Assembly (NCBI GenBank): GCA_035468355.1
Contig: DATITA010000047.1
Location: forward strand, 1-17,115
Length of the DNA: 17,115 nucleotides
Direction: 5' to 3'
From: DATKSS01 sp035468355
GTDB lineage: Bacteria; Chloroflexota; Dormibacteria; Dormibacterales; Dormibacteraceae
Position 1 is the stretch's first letter. Every line of letters starts with the position of its first letter. The notes beneath the pieces are model-generated. The model did not search any database, was not told where the DNA came from, and worked only from the letters and a program-made list of their open reading frames with translations. Positions 1 to 7,499 of the stretch are shown piece after piece. Position numbers and translations under genes: made by a program.

Positions 1-2
1 TC

Positions 3-1340
3 GTGAGCAAGAGAAAGGTTTCCGGCGGGATCACTCGGCGCGAGATGCTCAAAGGCACCGGGCTGGTCCTCGGAGGGCTCGCCATGCCGGGCGCCCTGGA
101 GGCATGCCTGTCCTCATCCACCTCCTCAACGCCGAGCGGCAGCATCAAGATCGGCTTCATCAGCCCCATCACCGGACCAGCGTCCGGTTTCGGCGAACCC
201 GACTCGTATGTCATCAGCCTGGCCCGAAAAGCGTTCGCCGGCGGACTTTCCATCGGTGGCACGAACTACTCCGTCGAGATCGTTTCGCGCGACGGCCAAT
301 CCACGCCTTCGGTCGGCTCCCAGGTGGCGCAGGACCTGATCCAGAACCAGAAAGTCGACATCATGCTCGCGACCTCGACTCCAGAGTCGGTGAACCCCGT
401 TTCCGACGCGTGTGAGGCAGCCGGCGTCCCATGCATCTCCACGGTCGTGCCGTGGGAAGCGTGGTACCTGGGCCGCGGCGCGAAACCTGGTCAGCCGTCG
501 CCGTTCAAGTACACCTTCCACTTCTGCTTCGGGGTCGAGCAGTTCTTCAAGGCCTATACACATCTCTGGCCGCAGGTCACCACCAACAAGAAGGTTGGCG
601 TCATGTATCCGAACGACGCGGATGGCAACGCGATCCGAGGCGCGCTCGCGCCCCTGCTGAAGCAGGCCGGCTACACCATCGTTGACCCCGGGGCCTACGA
701 GGACGGGACCAATGACTACACCGCCCAGATCCAGAAGTTCATCGAGGAGGATTGCCAGATCTTCAACACCTTCCCGATTCCCCCTGACTTCGCCACTTTC
801 TGGCGGCAGGCGGCCCAGCAGGGATACACGAAGCACGTGAAGATCGGGCAGATCGCCAAGACAGGCCTTTTTCCATCGCAGGTCTCATCGCTCGGAGCCA
901 TTGGCAACGGTCTCGCGTCGGGTGTGTACTGGGCGCCGTCGTGGCCGTACAAATCCTCGCTGACCGGCATTGCCAACAAAGACCTCGCGAGCGGCTACGA
1001 GTCTTCGAGCAGCAAGCAATGGAACCAGCAGCTGGGTCCGAGCCTGGCGCTGTTCGACGTGGCCGCGGCGGTGCTCAAGGCGAGCAGCAACCCGAAGGAC
1101 AAGACTGTTGTCGCAAACGCCATGAAGACGCTCGCCGTCGACACGCCGGTCGGCCACCTCGACTGGTCGAAGCCCGCCTCCCTGGCGGGAGCGCCGGTCC
1201 CCAACGTGGTCGCCGCGCCGATCATCGGCGGCCAGTGGAAGCAGGGCGTCTCCAAGTGGCCGGTCGACTTCGTGATCTGTGAGAACTCGTCGGACAGCAA
1301 CGTTCCCGTGGCGTCGACTCTGCAGCCATACCAGGGCTAG
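3..1340 (+). CDS. ABC importer substrate-binding lipoprotein, Liv/HAAT type (system 1)
   Basis: Periplasmic-type binding protein (Peripla_BP_6 family, type I fold) that would capture the solute for the LivGFHM importer encoded directly downstream. The 445-residue protein begins with a Tat-like signal: TRREMLK at residues 11-17, a hydrophobic stretch, then a lipobox LEAC with Cys35 as the probable lipidation site. A Ser/Thr/Pro/Gly-rich linker follows, and the mature domain opens with IKIGFISPITGP, the usual first strand of this family. The combination of Tat and lipobox suggests export of a folded lipoprotein. The start is GTG at position 3; only two bases precede it in the window, so an upstream start or ribosome site cannot be judged, but the signal peptide looks complete. 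livG starts 2 bp after its stop, so it leads the operon. The ligand is unknown: amino acids, amides and aromatic acids are all bound by members of this family. Confidence 0.9.
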   Translation: MSKRKVSGGITRREMLKGTGLVLGGLAMPGALEACLSSSTSSTPSGSIKIGFISPITGPASGFGEPDSYVISLARKAFAGGLSIGGTNYSVEIVSRDGQSTPSVGSQVAQDLIQNQKVDIMLATSTPESVNPVSDACEAAGVPCISTVVPWEAWYLGRGAKPGQPSPFKYTFHFCFGVEQFFKAYTHLWPQVTTNKKVGVMYPNDADGNAIRGALAPLLKQAGYTIVDPGAYEDGTNDYTAQIQKFIEEDCQIFNTFPIPPDFATFWRQAAQQGYTKHVKIGQIAKTGLFPSQVSSLGAIGNGLASGVYWAPSWPYKSSLTGIANKDLASGYESSSSKQWNQQLGPSLALFDVAAAVLKASSNPKDKTVVANAMKTLAVDTPVGHLDWSKPASLAGAPVPNVVAAPIIGGQWKQGVSKWPVDFVICENSSDSNVPVASTLQPYQG

Positions 1341-1342
1341 AC

Positions 1343-2068
1343 ATGGAGGCGGCGGTCCTCGCCGCGGTTGACATTCGGAAGCGGTTCGGCGCTCTGGCCG
1401 TGCTGGACGGGGTCAACCTGGAACTGGGGGCGGGAGAGGCGGTCGGGATCGTCGGTCCGAATGGGGCCGGCAAGACCACGCTCCTGAACGTCCTGTCGGG
1501 CTCGCTCCGGCCTGACACGGGCACCGTCCTGTTCCGAGGTCGGGACATCACCACCAGGGACGCGGCCGACCGCTGCACCCTCGGCATCGCCCGCACGCAC
1601 CAGGTGCCTCGGCCCTTTGTGGGTATGACCGTGTTCGAGAACGTGCTGGTGGGGGCGACCGCCGGCGGCGGCAAGCGAAAAGCCGAGGCCTACCGACTCT
1701 GCCTCGACACCCTGGAGCAGTGCGCCCTCACGCACCTCGCCAACCGCCGGGCGGGGGACCTGGGATTGCTGCAGCGCAAGCGCCTCGAGCTGGCGAGGGC
1801 GCTTGCGGTGGAACCGGCCGTGCTGCTTCTCGACGAGATCGGCGGCGGCCTCACCGACGCCGAGTCAGGGGCCCTGGTCGAGACGGTCGCCGGCTTGCGG
1901 GATCGCGGCATCGCGATCCTGTGGATCGAGCACATCGTCCACGTGCTCATGCAGGTGGTTTCGCGGTTGGTGTGCATGGATGCGGGGCGGGTCATCGCCG
2001 ACGGCGCGCCCGAGGCCGTGGTCGCGCATGCGGCTGTGATCGACGCATACCTGGGCAGCCGCGCGTGA
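1343..2068 (+). CDS. livG: ABC importer ATP-binding protein LivG (system 1), degenerate signature motif
   Basis: One of the two cytoplasmic ATPases of the Liv-type importer. The 241 residues contain Walker A GPNGAGKTT at 38-46, a Q-loop in RTHQVPRPF, Walker B LLLDEI, a D-loop GGGLTDAE and a switch histidine in WIEH. The ABC signature is unusual: where LivG proteins usually read like LAYGQQRRLE, this one reads LGLLQRKRLE (residues 140-149), so Leu143 replaces the signature glycine. Walker B is followed by Ile instead of the common Pro. The ATG lies 2 bp after the binding-protein stop, with a weak AGGG ahead of it. The stop overlaps the livF GTG by 4 bp. Family identity is secure; the effect of the signature change on ATPase activity is not known, and it may be a subfamily trait. 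Confidence 0.9.
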   Translation: MEAAVLAAVDIRKRFGALAVLDGVNLELGAGEAVGIVGPNGAGKTTLLNVLSGSLRPDTGTVLFRGRDITTRDAADRCTLGIARTHQVPRPFVGMTVFENVLVGATAGGGKRKAEAYRLCLDTLEQCALTHLANRRAGDLGLLQRKRLELARALAVEPAVLLLDEIGGGLTDAESGALVETVAGLRDRGIAILWIEHIVHVLMQVVSRLVCMDAGRVIADGAPEAVVAHAAVIDAYLGSRA

Positions 2069-2793
2069 CGGTTCTCCAGGTTGAGGAGCTCGATTGCCGG
2101 TACGGCCTGCTCCAGGCGGTGCGCGGAGTTTCCCTGCAAGTCGAGCAGGGCGAGACCGTGGCCCTCATCGGGGCCAACGGTGCCGGCAAGACCACGCTCC
2201 TCAGGGCGATAGCCGGCGCCCACCGCCCTCACGCGGGAAGGATCTTCATGGACGGCGTCGACGTCACTCACGTCCCGGCGCACCGGCGCGTGGCTCTCGG
2301 CCTCGCCCTGGTGCCGGAAGGGCGGCGGCTGTTCCCGGGCTTGACGGTCGAGGAGAACCTGCGGGTCGCAGCGGCCGGCGGCAGGCGGGGCCGGTGGAAC
2401 CTGCAAACCGTGTTGGAGGCTTTCCCGCTCCTTGAGCCCAGGCGCCGAATGCCCGCCGCGAACCTGTCGGGTGGTGAGCAGCAGGCTGTTGCGATCGGGC
2501 GGGCGCTGATGAGCAACCCGCGCATTCTGCTGCTCGATGAAGTGTCGCTCGGCCTCGCGCCGGTGGTCGTCGATGCCGTCTACCGCTCGCTCTCAGAGGT
2601 CATCAGCGGAGGCTCCACGGTTCTGCTCGTCGAACAGGACCTCACCCGTGCCCTGCGGGTCGCCGGCCGCGTCGTCTGCATGCTCGAAGGGCGTGTGGTG
2701 CTGCAGGGCGACGCCGCGTCGCTCGACAGGGACCGCGTGGTCGACGCGTACTTCGGACTGCGACGGCCGGCCGTGGGAGGAGCTCCGGCGTGA
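2065..2793 (+). CDS. livF: ABC importer ATP-binding protein LivF (system 1)
   Basis: Second cytoplasmic ATPase of the first Liv-type importer, 242 residues, expected to pair with LivG. Visible motifs are Walker A GANGAGKTT at 36-44, the LivF-type segment VPEGRRLFPGLTVEENL, a canonical signature LSGGEQQ, Walker B LLLDEVSLGLAP, and a Gln at the switch position (LLVEQD), normal for LivF. I chose GTG at 2065 because it gives the 4-bp GTGA overlap with livG that recurs along this operon, and because the protein then begins at the usual first strand (TVLQVEELDCRYG). The frame stays open upstream to 1720, but that part is only the shadow of livG. Because its signature is intact while LivG's is not, the two ATP sites of the dimer may be unequal (inference). 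Confidence 0.9.
   Translation: MTVLQVEELDCRYGLLQAVRGVSLQVEQGETVALIGANGAGKTTLLRAIAGAHRPHAGRIFMDGVDVTHVPAHRRVALGLALVPEGRRLFPGLTVEENLRVAAAGGRRGRWNLQTVLEAFPLLEPRRRMPAANLSGGEQQAVAIGRALMSNPRILLLDEVSLGLAPVVVDAVYRSLSEVISGGSTVLLVEQDLTRALRVAGRVVCMLEGRVVLQGDAASLDRDRVVDAYFGLRRPAVGGAPA
2775..2782 (+). promoter_or_regulatory. ribosome binding site of livH (system 1)
   Basis: GGGAGGAG lies inside the 3' end of livF, 7 bases before the GTG at 2790. It is one of the few strong Shine-Dalgarno matches in the window and supports the GTG as the livH start. Confidence 0.7.
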
Positions 2794-3677
2794 TCCTGGT
2801 CAACGCGGTCGTGCAGGGCATCTTCCTCGGAGCCTTTTACGCCGTGCTCGCGTGTGGGCTCTCGATCATGTTCGGCGTCATGCGCATCATCAACCTCGCG
2901 CACGGCGACATCGCAGTGCTTGGCGCCTACGTAGCGTTCGTGATCGTCGAGCGGACGGGCGTTTCGGCCTTCGTCGCTTTCGCCGCTGCCCTGCCGATCA
3001 TGCTGGTGCTCGGCTACGTTCTCCAGCTGACAGTGCTCGAGCGCAGCCTCAAGGCCGGCATCCTGACTCCCCTCCTCGCAACCTTCGGGCTCTCGATCGT
3101 GATCCAGAACCTCCTGCTGCTTACCTTCTCCCCTGACGTGCGCTCGCTCGGAGGGGCGGCGGGCGGTTTCACGACTGCAAGCTGGCACGTGACCAGCCAG
3201 CTCACCGTCTCCGCGCTGGGCGTGCTCGTCCTCGCGGTCGCGGTGGTCGTCTTCGGCCTTTTGCAGCTGTTCCTGTCACGCACACGGGCGGGATGGGCGA
3301 TGCGCGCGACGGCGGAGGATGCGGATGCCGCCGAGCTGGTCGGGATCGACTCTCGGTCTGTTTACGCGCGCGCCACCGCGATCGCGGTGGCGATCGCCTC
3401 GCTCGGCGGCCTGTTCCTCGCCATCCGGTCCGTTTTCGACCCGGCCAGTGGGCCGACGCAGCTGATCTTCGCTTTCGAGGCGGTCGTGATCGGCGGGATG
3501 GGATCACTGTGGGGAACCCTGGTCGGCGGGATCGCCCTGGGGCTGGCGCAGACTCTCGGGGCACAGCTCAATCCCGAGTTCTCGGTGCTCGCCGGCCACC
3601 TGCTGTTCCTGGCCGTCCTCGTGGTGCGATTCGGGGGCGGGCGGATCACCTTGCGGACTCTGAGGCTGGCGAGATGA
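2790..3677 (+). CDS. livH: ABC importer permease LivH (system 1)
   Basis: Integral membrane subunit of the first Liv-type importer, 295 residues, almost all in hydrophobic stretches consistent with about eight membrane segments. The family hallmark INLAHGDIAVLGAY is at residues 34-47, and the cytoplasmic coupling-loop motif AMRATAEDADAAELVG is near 170-185, followed by the GGMGSLWGTLVGG segment usual near the end. It starts at GTG 2790, overlapping the livF stop by 4 bp and preceded by a strong ribosome site. Its own stop overlaps the livM ATG by 4 bp. It would form the translocation pore with LivM and dock on LivG/LivF. The length is normal for the family. Confidence 0.92.
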   Translation: MILVNAVVQGIFLGAFYAVLACGLSIMFGVMRIINLAHGDIAVLGAYVAFVIVERTGVSAFVAFAAALPIMLVLGYVLQLTVLERSLKAGILTPLLATFGLSIVIQNLLLLTFSPDVRSLGGAAGGFTTASWHVTSQLTVSALGVLVLAVAVVVFGLLQLFLSRTRAGWAMRATAEDADAAELVGIDSRSVYARATAIAVAIASLGGLFLAIRSVFDPASGPTQLIFAFEAVVIGGMGSLWGTLVGGIALGLAQTLGAQLNPEFSVLAGHLLFLAVLVVRFGGGRITLRTLRLAR

Positions 3678-4675
3678 ACGTAAGGCGGTGGACGCGCACG
3701 TCGAAGGCGTTCACCGGCGGGACCGTGGCGGTGGCGGTCGGCCTCGCCTTCGTGCCCCTGGTCTTCGATCCTGACGTCGTGCAGAAGCTCACCAACCTGC
3801 TGATCCTGGTCCTCCTCGCGGCCATGTGGAACGCCCTGGCGGGATACGGAGGATTGCTGTCGGTGGGCCAGCAGGCCTTCATCGGAGTCGGTGCTTATGC
3901 CACCGTGTTTTTCGCCAGTTTCGGTATCACGCCCTACCTCGCGATGGTGCTTGCGATGCTTCTGGCAGGTGCCGTCTCCATCCCCATCTCTCTTTTCGCG
4001 CTGCGACTTCGCGCCGCCCAGTTCGCCATCGGGATGTGGGTCATCGCGGAGGTGATCTCGATCCTGGTGAGGCTCGACCAGAACCTGGGCGCTGGGACCG
4101 GGATCTCACTCATCGAGATGAACCAGTTCGATCCCAACTACCGCCAGGCCTACACGTTCTGGCTGGCCCTCGCATTCACCGCGCTGTTCCTGTCCGCCCT
4201 GTTCTTCCTGCTGCGCTCGCCGCTGGGCGCGTCATTGCAGGCGATCCGCGACGACGAGGACGCCGCCCGCTCGCTGGGCGTGAAGGTCGCGTCCCGCAAA
4301 CGGCTCCTGTTCGTCATGGCAGGCTTCGGCTGCGGAGCCGCCGGGGTGCTGATCGTGGCGAACACCCTGTTCATAGAGCCCGGATCGGTATTCAGCGTCC
4401 AGTGGACGGCATACATGATCTTCATGGTGCTGGTCGGTGGCCTGGGAACATTCGAAGGTCCGATCCTCGGTGCGATCCTCCTGTTCGCGATCCAGACCAC
4501 GTTCACGGCGGGAGGGCCCTGGTATCTCGTGGGCCTCGGAGCGACCGCAACCTTGTTTGCGCTGGCTTTGCCGCGTGGGCTCTGGGGCACGATCGAAAAG
4601 CGCCTGGGACTGCGCCTGCTGCCGGTCGGTTACCGCGTGGAATCGCGCAAGCTGGAGACCCCGGCCCGATCGTGA
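3674..4675 (+). CDS. livM: ABC importer permease LivM (system 1)
   Basis: Second membrane subunit of the first Liv-type importer, 333 residues. A short basic N-terminus (MNVRRWTRTSK) precedes the first membrane segment. The family motif GYGGLLSVGQQAFIGVGAY sits after the second segment, and the coupling-loop motif LQAIRDDEDAARSLG is near residues 187-201. A conserved GGLGTFEGPILGA segment occurs near the C-terminus. The ATG at 3674 is chosen because it makes the 4-bp ATGA overlap with livH and gives a normal N-terminus; GAGG at 3662-3665 may serve as ribosome site. The frame is open further upstream to 3293, but that is livH read out of frame. Its TGA overlaps the GTG of a small downstream ORF by 4 bp. 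Confidence 0.92.
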   Translation: MNVRRWTRTSKAFTGGTVAVAVGLAFVPLVFDPDVVQKLTNLLILVLLAAMWNALAGYGGLLSVGQQAFIGVGAYATVFFASFGITPYLAMVLAMLLAGAVSIPISLFALRLRAAQFAIGMWVIAEVISILVRLDQNLGAGTGISLIEMNQFDPNYRQAYTFWLALAFTALFLSALFFLLRSPLGASLQAIRDDEDAARSLGVKVASRKRLLFVMAGFGCGAAGVLIVANTLFIEPGSVFSVQWTAYMIFMVLVGGLGTFEGPILGAILLFAIQTTFTAGGPWYLVGLGATATLFALALPRGLWGTIEKRLGLRLLPVGYRVESRKLETPARS

Positions 4676-4800
4676 CGGTGGCGCCCCCTGCACAGGACTT
4701 GATGCGCCATCCTGAGCTGCTGCGTCTCCTGACCGAAGTCGTCAAGTCGAACGAGCGGGAGCAGCCTCGCGCCGCGAAGCCGCAACCTCGTCGGAGCTAG
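4672..4800 (+). CDS. possible small protein, 42 residues, coupled to livM
   Basis: Short frame starting GTG at 4672, exactly overlapping the livM stop as GTGA, the same arrangement found at livG/livF and livF/livH. It encodes 42 residues: a short Pro/Ala start, a predicted amphipathic helix around residues 8-27 (DLMRHPELLRLLTEVV), then a basic Pro/Arg/Lys-rich tail ending RRS. There is no membrane segment or signal peptide. No family is recognised. Evidence that it is real is the coupling geometry, position as last gene of the operon and a sensible composition; evidence against is its shortness and the lack of a clear ribosome site. Alternative starts are GTG 4678 and ATG 4702. A role attached to the transporter would be speculation. 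Confidence 0.4.
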   Translation: MTVAPPAQDLMRHPELLRLLTEVVKSNEREQPRAAKPQPRRS

Positions 4801-4879
4801 TGGACCGTACCAGCCAAATCCGGAGCATCCGACGTCCCAGACGGCCGGGCACCACGGCGGGAGGCGCGCTGGGCCGGGC

Positions 4880-6136
4880 TCACGCCTCGACCCGGACGAT
4901 TCGCTTCGACTTCAGCTCCGAACGGGGCAGCGTCCCGCGCTCGACGACCCGGCATCCGAGTCGCACTCCCAGGGCCTGCCTGAGGTCTGCCTCCAGCCGG
5001 GCGGTCGACACGTCGTCTCCCGCCATCTCGACCAGCAGCGTGACCTCGTCCATCTGCCGGATGCGGCGATGCTCGATCACGAACTCGGCCACGTGGGGGT
5101 GCCGGCGGACGATGTCCTCGACCTGGGAGGGGTACAGGTTCACCCCGCGCACGGTGAACATGTCGTCGACGCGGCCCAGGATCCCTCCCTGGAGCTTCAT
5201 GAACGGGCTCCCGCACGAGCACTGCTCGCGCGACACCCTCACCTTGTCGCCCGTGCGGTAGCGGATCAGCGGCATCCCCCAGCGGCCGAGGTTCGTGGCC
5301 ACCAGCTCGCCTTCCGAAGCCGCGCGGCCGCCCGCGTCGAGCACCTCGAAGATGAACTCGGACTCGACGACGTGGATGCCGTCCCGCTGCGAGCAGCTGT
5401 GCCCGGTCGGGCCGAGCTCGGTCATTCCTGTGTGGTCGAAGCACGCCGCCGAGTAGGCCGCTTCGATGGTGGCCCGGGTGGCCGGGATGCTGGCGCCCGG
5501 CTCACCGGCGTGGATCGTCACCCTCACCTCGGACGCGGCCAGATCCAGCCCGAGCGTCCGCGCGACATCAGCCAGCCGCAGGGCGTAAGTAGGCGTCGAC
5601 AGCAGGACGGTCGCGCGCAGGTCGAGCATGTTGCGCACCCGCTGCTCGCTGGTCATGGCGCCGCCCGAGATGGCGAGCGCGCCCAGCCGCTGGGCGCCGC
5701 CGAACGCGCTCCAGAAGCCAATGAAGGGACCGAACGAGAACGCGAAGAACACGCGGTCCCCCGGGTGCACGCCCGCGGCCCGGTACACGTGATCCGACCA
5801 CACCCGCAGCCACCACTCCCAGGACTCGGCGGTGTCGAGCCAGCGGAGCGGATGGTCACCGCTGGAGCCCGAGGTCTGGTGCAGGCGGATGTAGCGCTCC
5901 ATCGGGAAGGTCAGGTTGGTCCCGAACGGCGGGTGCGCAGCCTGGTCCGCGAGCAGCTCGGACTTGCTGGTCAAGGGCAGCCGTTCGAAGTCGTCCCAGG
6001 TCCGGACGCTGTGCAGCCGGGCTCTCCAGAATGCGTTGGTCTTCAGCACGCCCACAAGCCCTGCGCGCAGCTTTTCGAGCTGCCCCGAGCGAAGCGTGTC
6101 CAGGCTATCCCCGGAGCGCGCGGTCGCCGATCTCAA
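4880..6136 (-). CDS. paaK: PaaK-type acyl/aryl-CoA ligase (AMP-forming)
   Basis: Member of the phenylacetate-CoA ligase family, which activates a carboxylic acid with ATP and CoA to the CoA thioester in the cytoplasm. The 418 residues contain the P-loop TSGSSG at 88-93, DHTGMTELGP at 234-243 (the family's YGxTE region), YRTGD at 293-297, the hinge segment GRVDDMFTVRGVNLYP at 321-336 and the C-terminal LPRSELKSKR at 403-412 with the likely catalytic Lys409. A CSCG pair at 306-309 matches the Cys motif common in PaaK proteins. The start is uncertain: TTG at 6136 gives a normal N-terminus but overlaps the upstream aminotransferase gene by 32 bp and has no clear ribosome site. It is the last gene of the hydrolase-aminotransferase-ligase unit. 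Substrate may be phenylacetate or another aryl or short acid; the sequence does not decide. Confidence 0.82.
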   Translation of the reverse strand: MRSATARSGDSLDTLRSGQLEKLRAGLVGVLKTNAFWRARLHSVRTWDDFERLPLTSKSELLADQAAHPPFGTNLTFPMERYIRLHQTSGSSGDHPLRWLDTAESWEWWLRVWSDHVYRAAGVHPGDRVFFAFSFGPFIGFWSAFGGAQRLGALAISGGAMTSEQRVRNMLDLRATVLLSTPTYALRLADVARTLGLDLAASEVRVTIHAGEPGASIPATRATIEAAYSAACFDHTGMTELGPTGHSCSQRDGIHVVESEFIFEVLDAGGRAASEGELVATNLGRWGMPLIRYRTGDKVRVSREQCSCGSPFMKLQGGILGRVDDMFTVRGVNLYPSQVEDIVRRHPHVAEFVIEHRRIRQMDEVTLLVEMAGDDVSTARLEADLRQALGVRLGCRVVERGTLPRSELKSKRIVRVEA

Positions 6137-7439
6137 GTGCCGAGTCGAGGATCTCGAAACCCTCGTCCAGCTGGGCCTCCGTGATGCACAGGGGAGGGTT
6201 GGTCATGATCGTGTTCCATCGCACGAACGTGTGCATGCCGGCGTCGAGCAGGGCCTGGCCGATCGCCTTCATCTCGGGCGAGGTGCCGTTGAACGGCGCC
6301 AGCGGCTCCATCGTGTTGCGGTCGCGCACCAGCTCCAGCCCGCCGAACAAGCCGATCGACCGGGTGGCGCCGACGCAGGGATGGCGCTCCTGCAGCTTCT
6401 TGTGGTGGCGCGCGAGCACCTCGCCCATTCGCGCGGCGTTGCCGACCATGTCGTCCTCTTCATAGGCCTGGATGGCTCCGAGCGCCGCGGCGCAGCCCAG
6501 CGGGTGGCTGTTGTAGGTCAGTCCCCCGTAGAACACGTGGTCCTCGAAGTAGGCTGCCACCTTCGGTCTCATGCCCACCGCGCCCAGCGGCACGTAGCTG
6601 CTGGTCAGTCCCTTCGCCAAGGTGATCAGGTCGGGCACCACGCCCCAGTGGTCGACCGCAAACCATCGGCCCGTCCGTCCGAAACCTGTCATCACCTCGT
6701 CGCAAATCATCAGGATCCCGTGCCGGTCGCAGATCTCCCGAACGCCCTGCAGGTAACCGTCGGGCGGGACCAGGATCCCATTGGTGCCGGTGACCGGCTC
6801 CAGGATGAAGGCCGCGATCGTCTGAGGCCCTTCAAGCTGGATCGTCTCCTCGAGGTCGGCCAGCGCCTCGGCGGGCGTGTCCCAGCCGCGCTGGATGCCG
6901 TGGTAGGGATCGAGCACGTGGACCACGCCCGCGGTCACCCCCTCGTTGGCCCAGCGGCGAGGGTCGCCGGTCGCCTGCACGGCGCTCCCGGTCGAGCCGT
7001 GGTACGAGCGGTAGCGGGCGAGGACCTTGGAGCGCCCCGTGACCGTGCGAGCGATCTTGATCGCGTTCTCGTTGGCGTCCGCGCCCGCGAGGGTGAAAAA
7101 CACCTTGTCGATGTCGCCGGGCAGCAGCTCGGCCAGCTTCCGGCCCAGCCTGGCCCGCACCTCGGTCGCCATGAAGGGGCTGATGTATGGGAGCTGATCG
7201 GCCTGGGCTTTGATCGCGTCGATGATCCGGCGGTCGCCGTGCCCCGCGTTCACGCACATGAGCTGGCTGTTGAAGTCGATGAACCTTCGCCCGTCGACGG
7301 TGTGGAAATAGATGCCCTCGGCGCTGGCCACTGCCGGCGGCTTCAGGCCGTGCTGGGCCGACCAGTCGTACAGCGTGTGGCGGAGGCAGAGTTCGGTGAT
7401 CTCCTCGGCGCTGAGCGCCTTGACGGCCTCGGTCACCAC
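6105..7439 (-). CDS. class III PLP-dependent aminotransferase
   Basis: Pyridoxal-phosphate aminotransferase of fold type I, class III (the group holding taurine-pyruvate, beta-alanine-pyruvate and other omega-aminotransferases). Of 444 residues, RYRSYHGSTGSAVQATGDPRR marks the cofactor-phosphate region, FILEPVTGTNGILVPPDGYL precedes the cofactor ring contact, CDEVMTGFGRTGR carries Asp247 (pyridine nitrogen partner), and TLAKGLTSSYVPLGA carries Lys276, the Schiff-base lysine. The N-terminal TLYDWSAQ and SQLMCVNAGHG segments resemble taurine-pyruvate-like members. Start is GTG 7439, or GTG 7436 right after it; neither has a good ribosome site. It lies 60 bp downstream of the CocE-like gene and overlaps the ligase gene by 32 bp, consistent with one transcript. 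The amino donor is unknown; an omega-amine or beta-amino acid is a reasonable guess from the family. Confidence 0.88.
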   Translation of the reverse strand: MVTEAVKALSAEEITELCLRHTLYDWSAQHGLKPPAVASAEGIYFHTVDGRRFIDFNSQLMCVNAGHGDRRIIDAIKAQADQLPYISPFMATEVRARLGRKLAELLPGDIDKVFFTLAGADANENAIKIARTVTGRSKVLARYRSYHGSTGSAVQATGDPRRWANEGVTAGVVHVLDPYHGIQRGWDTPAEALADLEETIQLEGPQTIAAFILEPVTGTNGILVPPDGYLQGVREICDRHGILMICDEVMTGFGRTGRWFAVDHWGVVPDLITLAKGLTSSYVPLGAVGMRPKVAAYFEDHVFYGGLTYNSHPLGCAAALGAIQAYEEDDMVGNAARMGEVLARHHKKLQERHPCVGATRSIGLFGGLELVRDRNTMEPLAPFNGTSPEMKAIGQALLDAGMHTFVRWNTIMTNPPLCITEAQLDEGFEILDSALEIGDRALRG

Positions 7440-7499
7440 GCTTGAGATCGTAGCTCTCCGGCTGCGCCGCAGCTCGAGGTCGATCGCGCGCTACCGACC

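Noticed and set aside
126..836. Minus-strand open frame of 236 codons opposite the first binding protein
   Set aside because: Shadow frame; the plus strand has signal peptide, lipobox and family fold.
4801..4879. Possible terminator between the convergent 42-codon ORF and the ligase gene
   Set aside because: Only a CCCAG/CTGGG pair with a 28-base loop and no T run; GGCCGGGC occurs twice as a direct repeat but this is ordinary for such GC-rich DNA.
5916..7445. Plus-strand open frame of 509 codons antisense to the aminotransferase
   Set aside because: Arg/His/Val/Gly-rich composition with no motif; it is a GC-driven shadow of the minus-strand gene, whose PLP motifs are all intact.
7461..7473. 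Perfect small palindrome GCTGCGCCGCAGC between the hydrolase and aminotransferase genes
   Set aside because: Five-base stem with a 3-base loop and no T tract; too short to call a terminator or operator.
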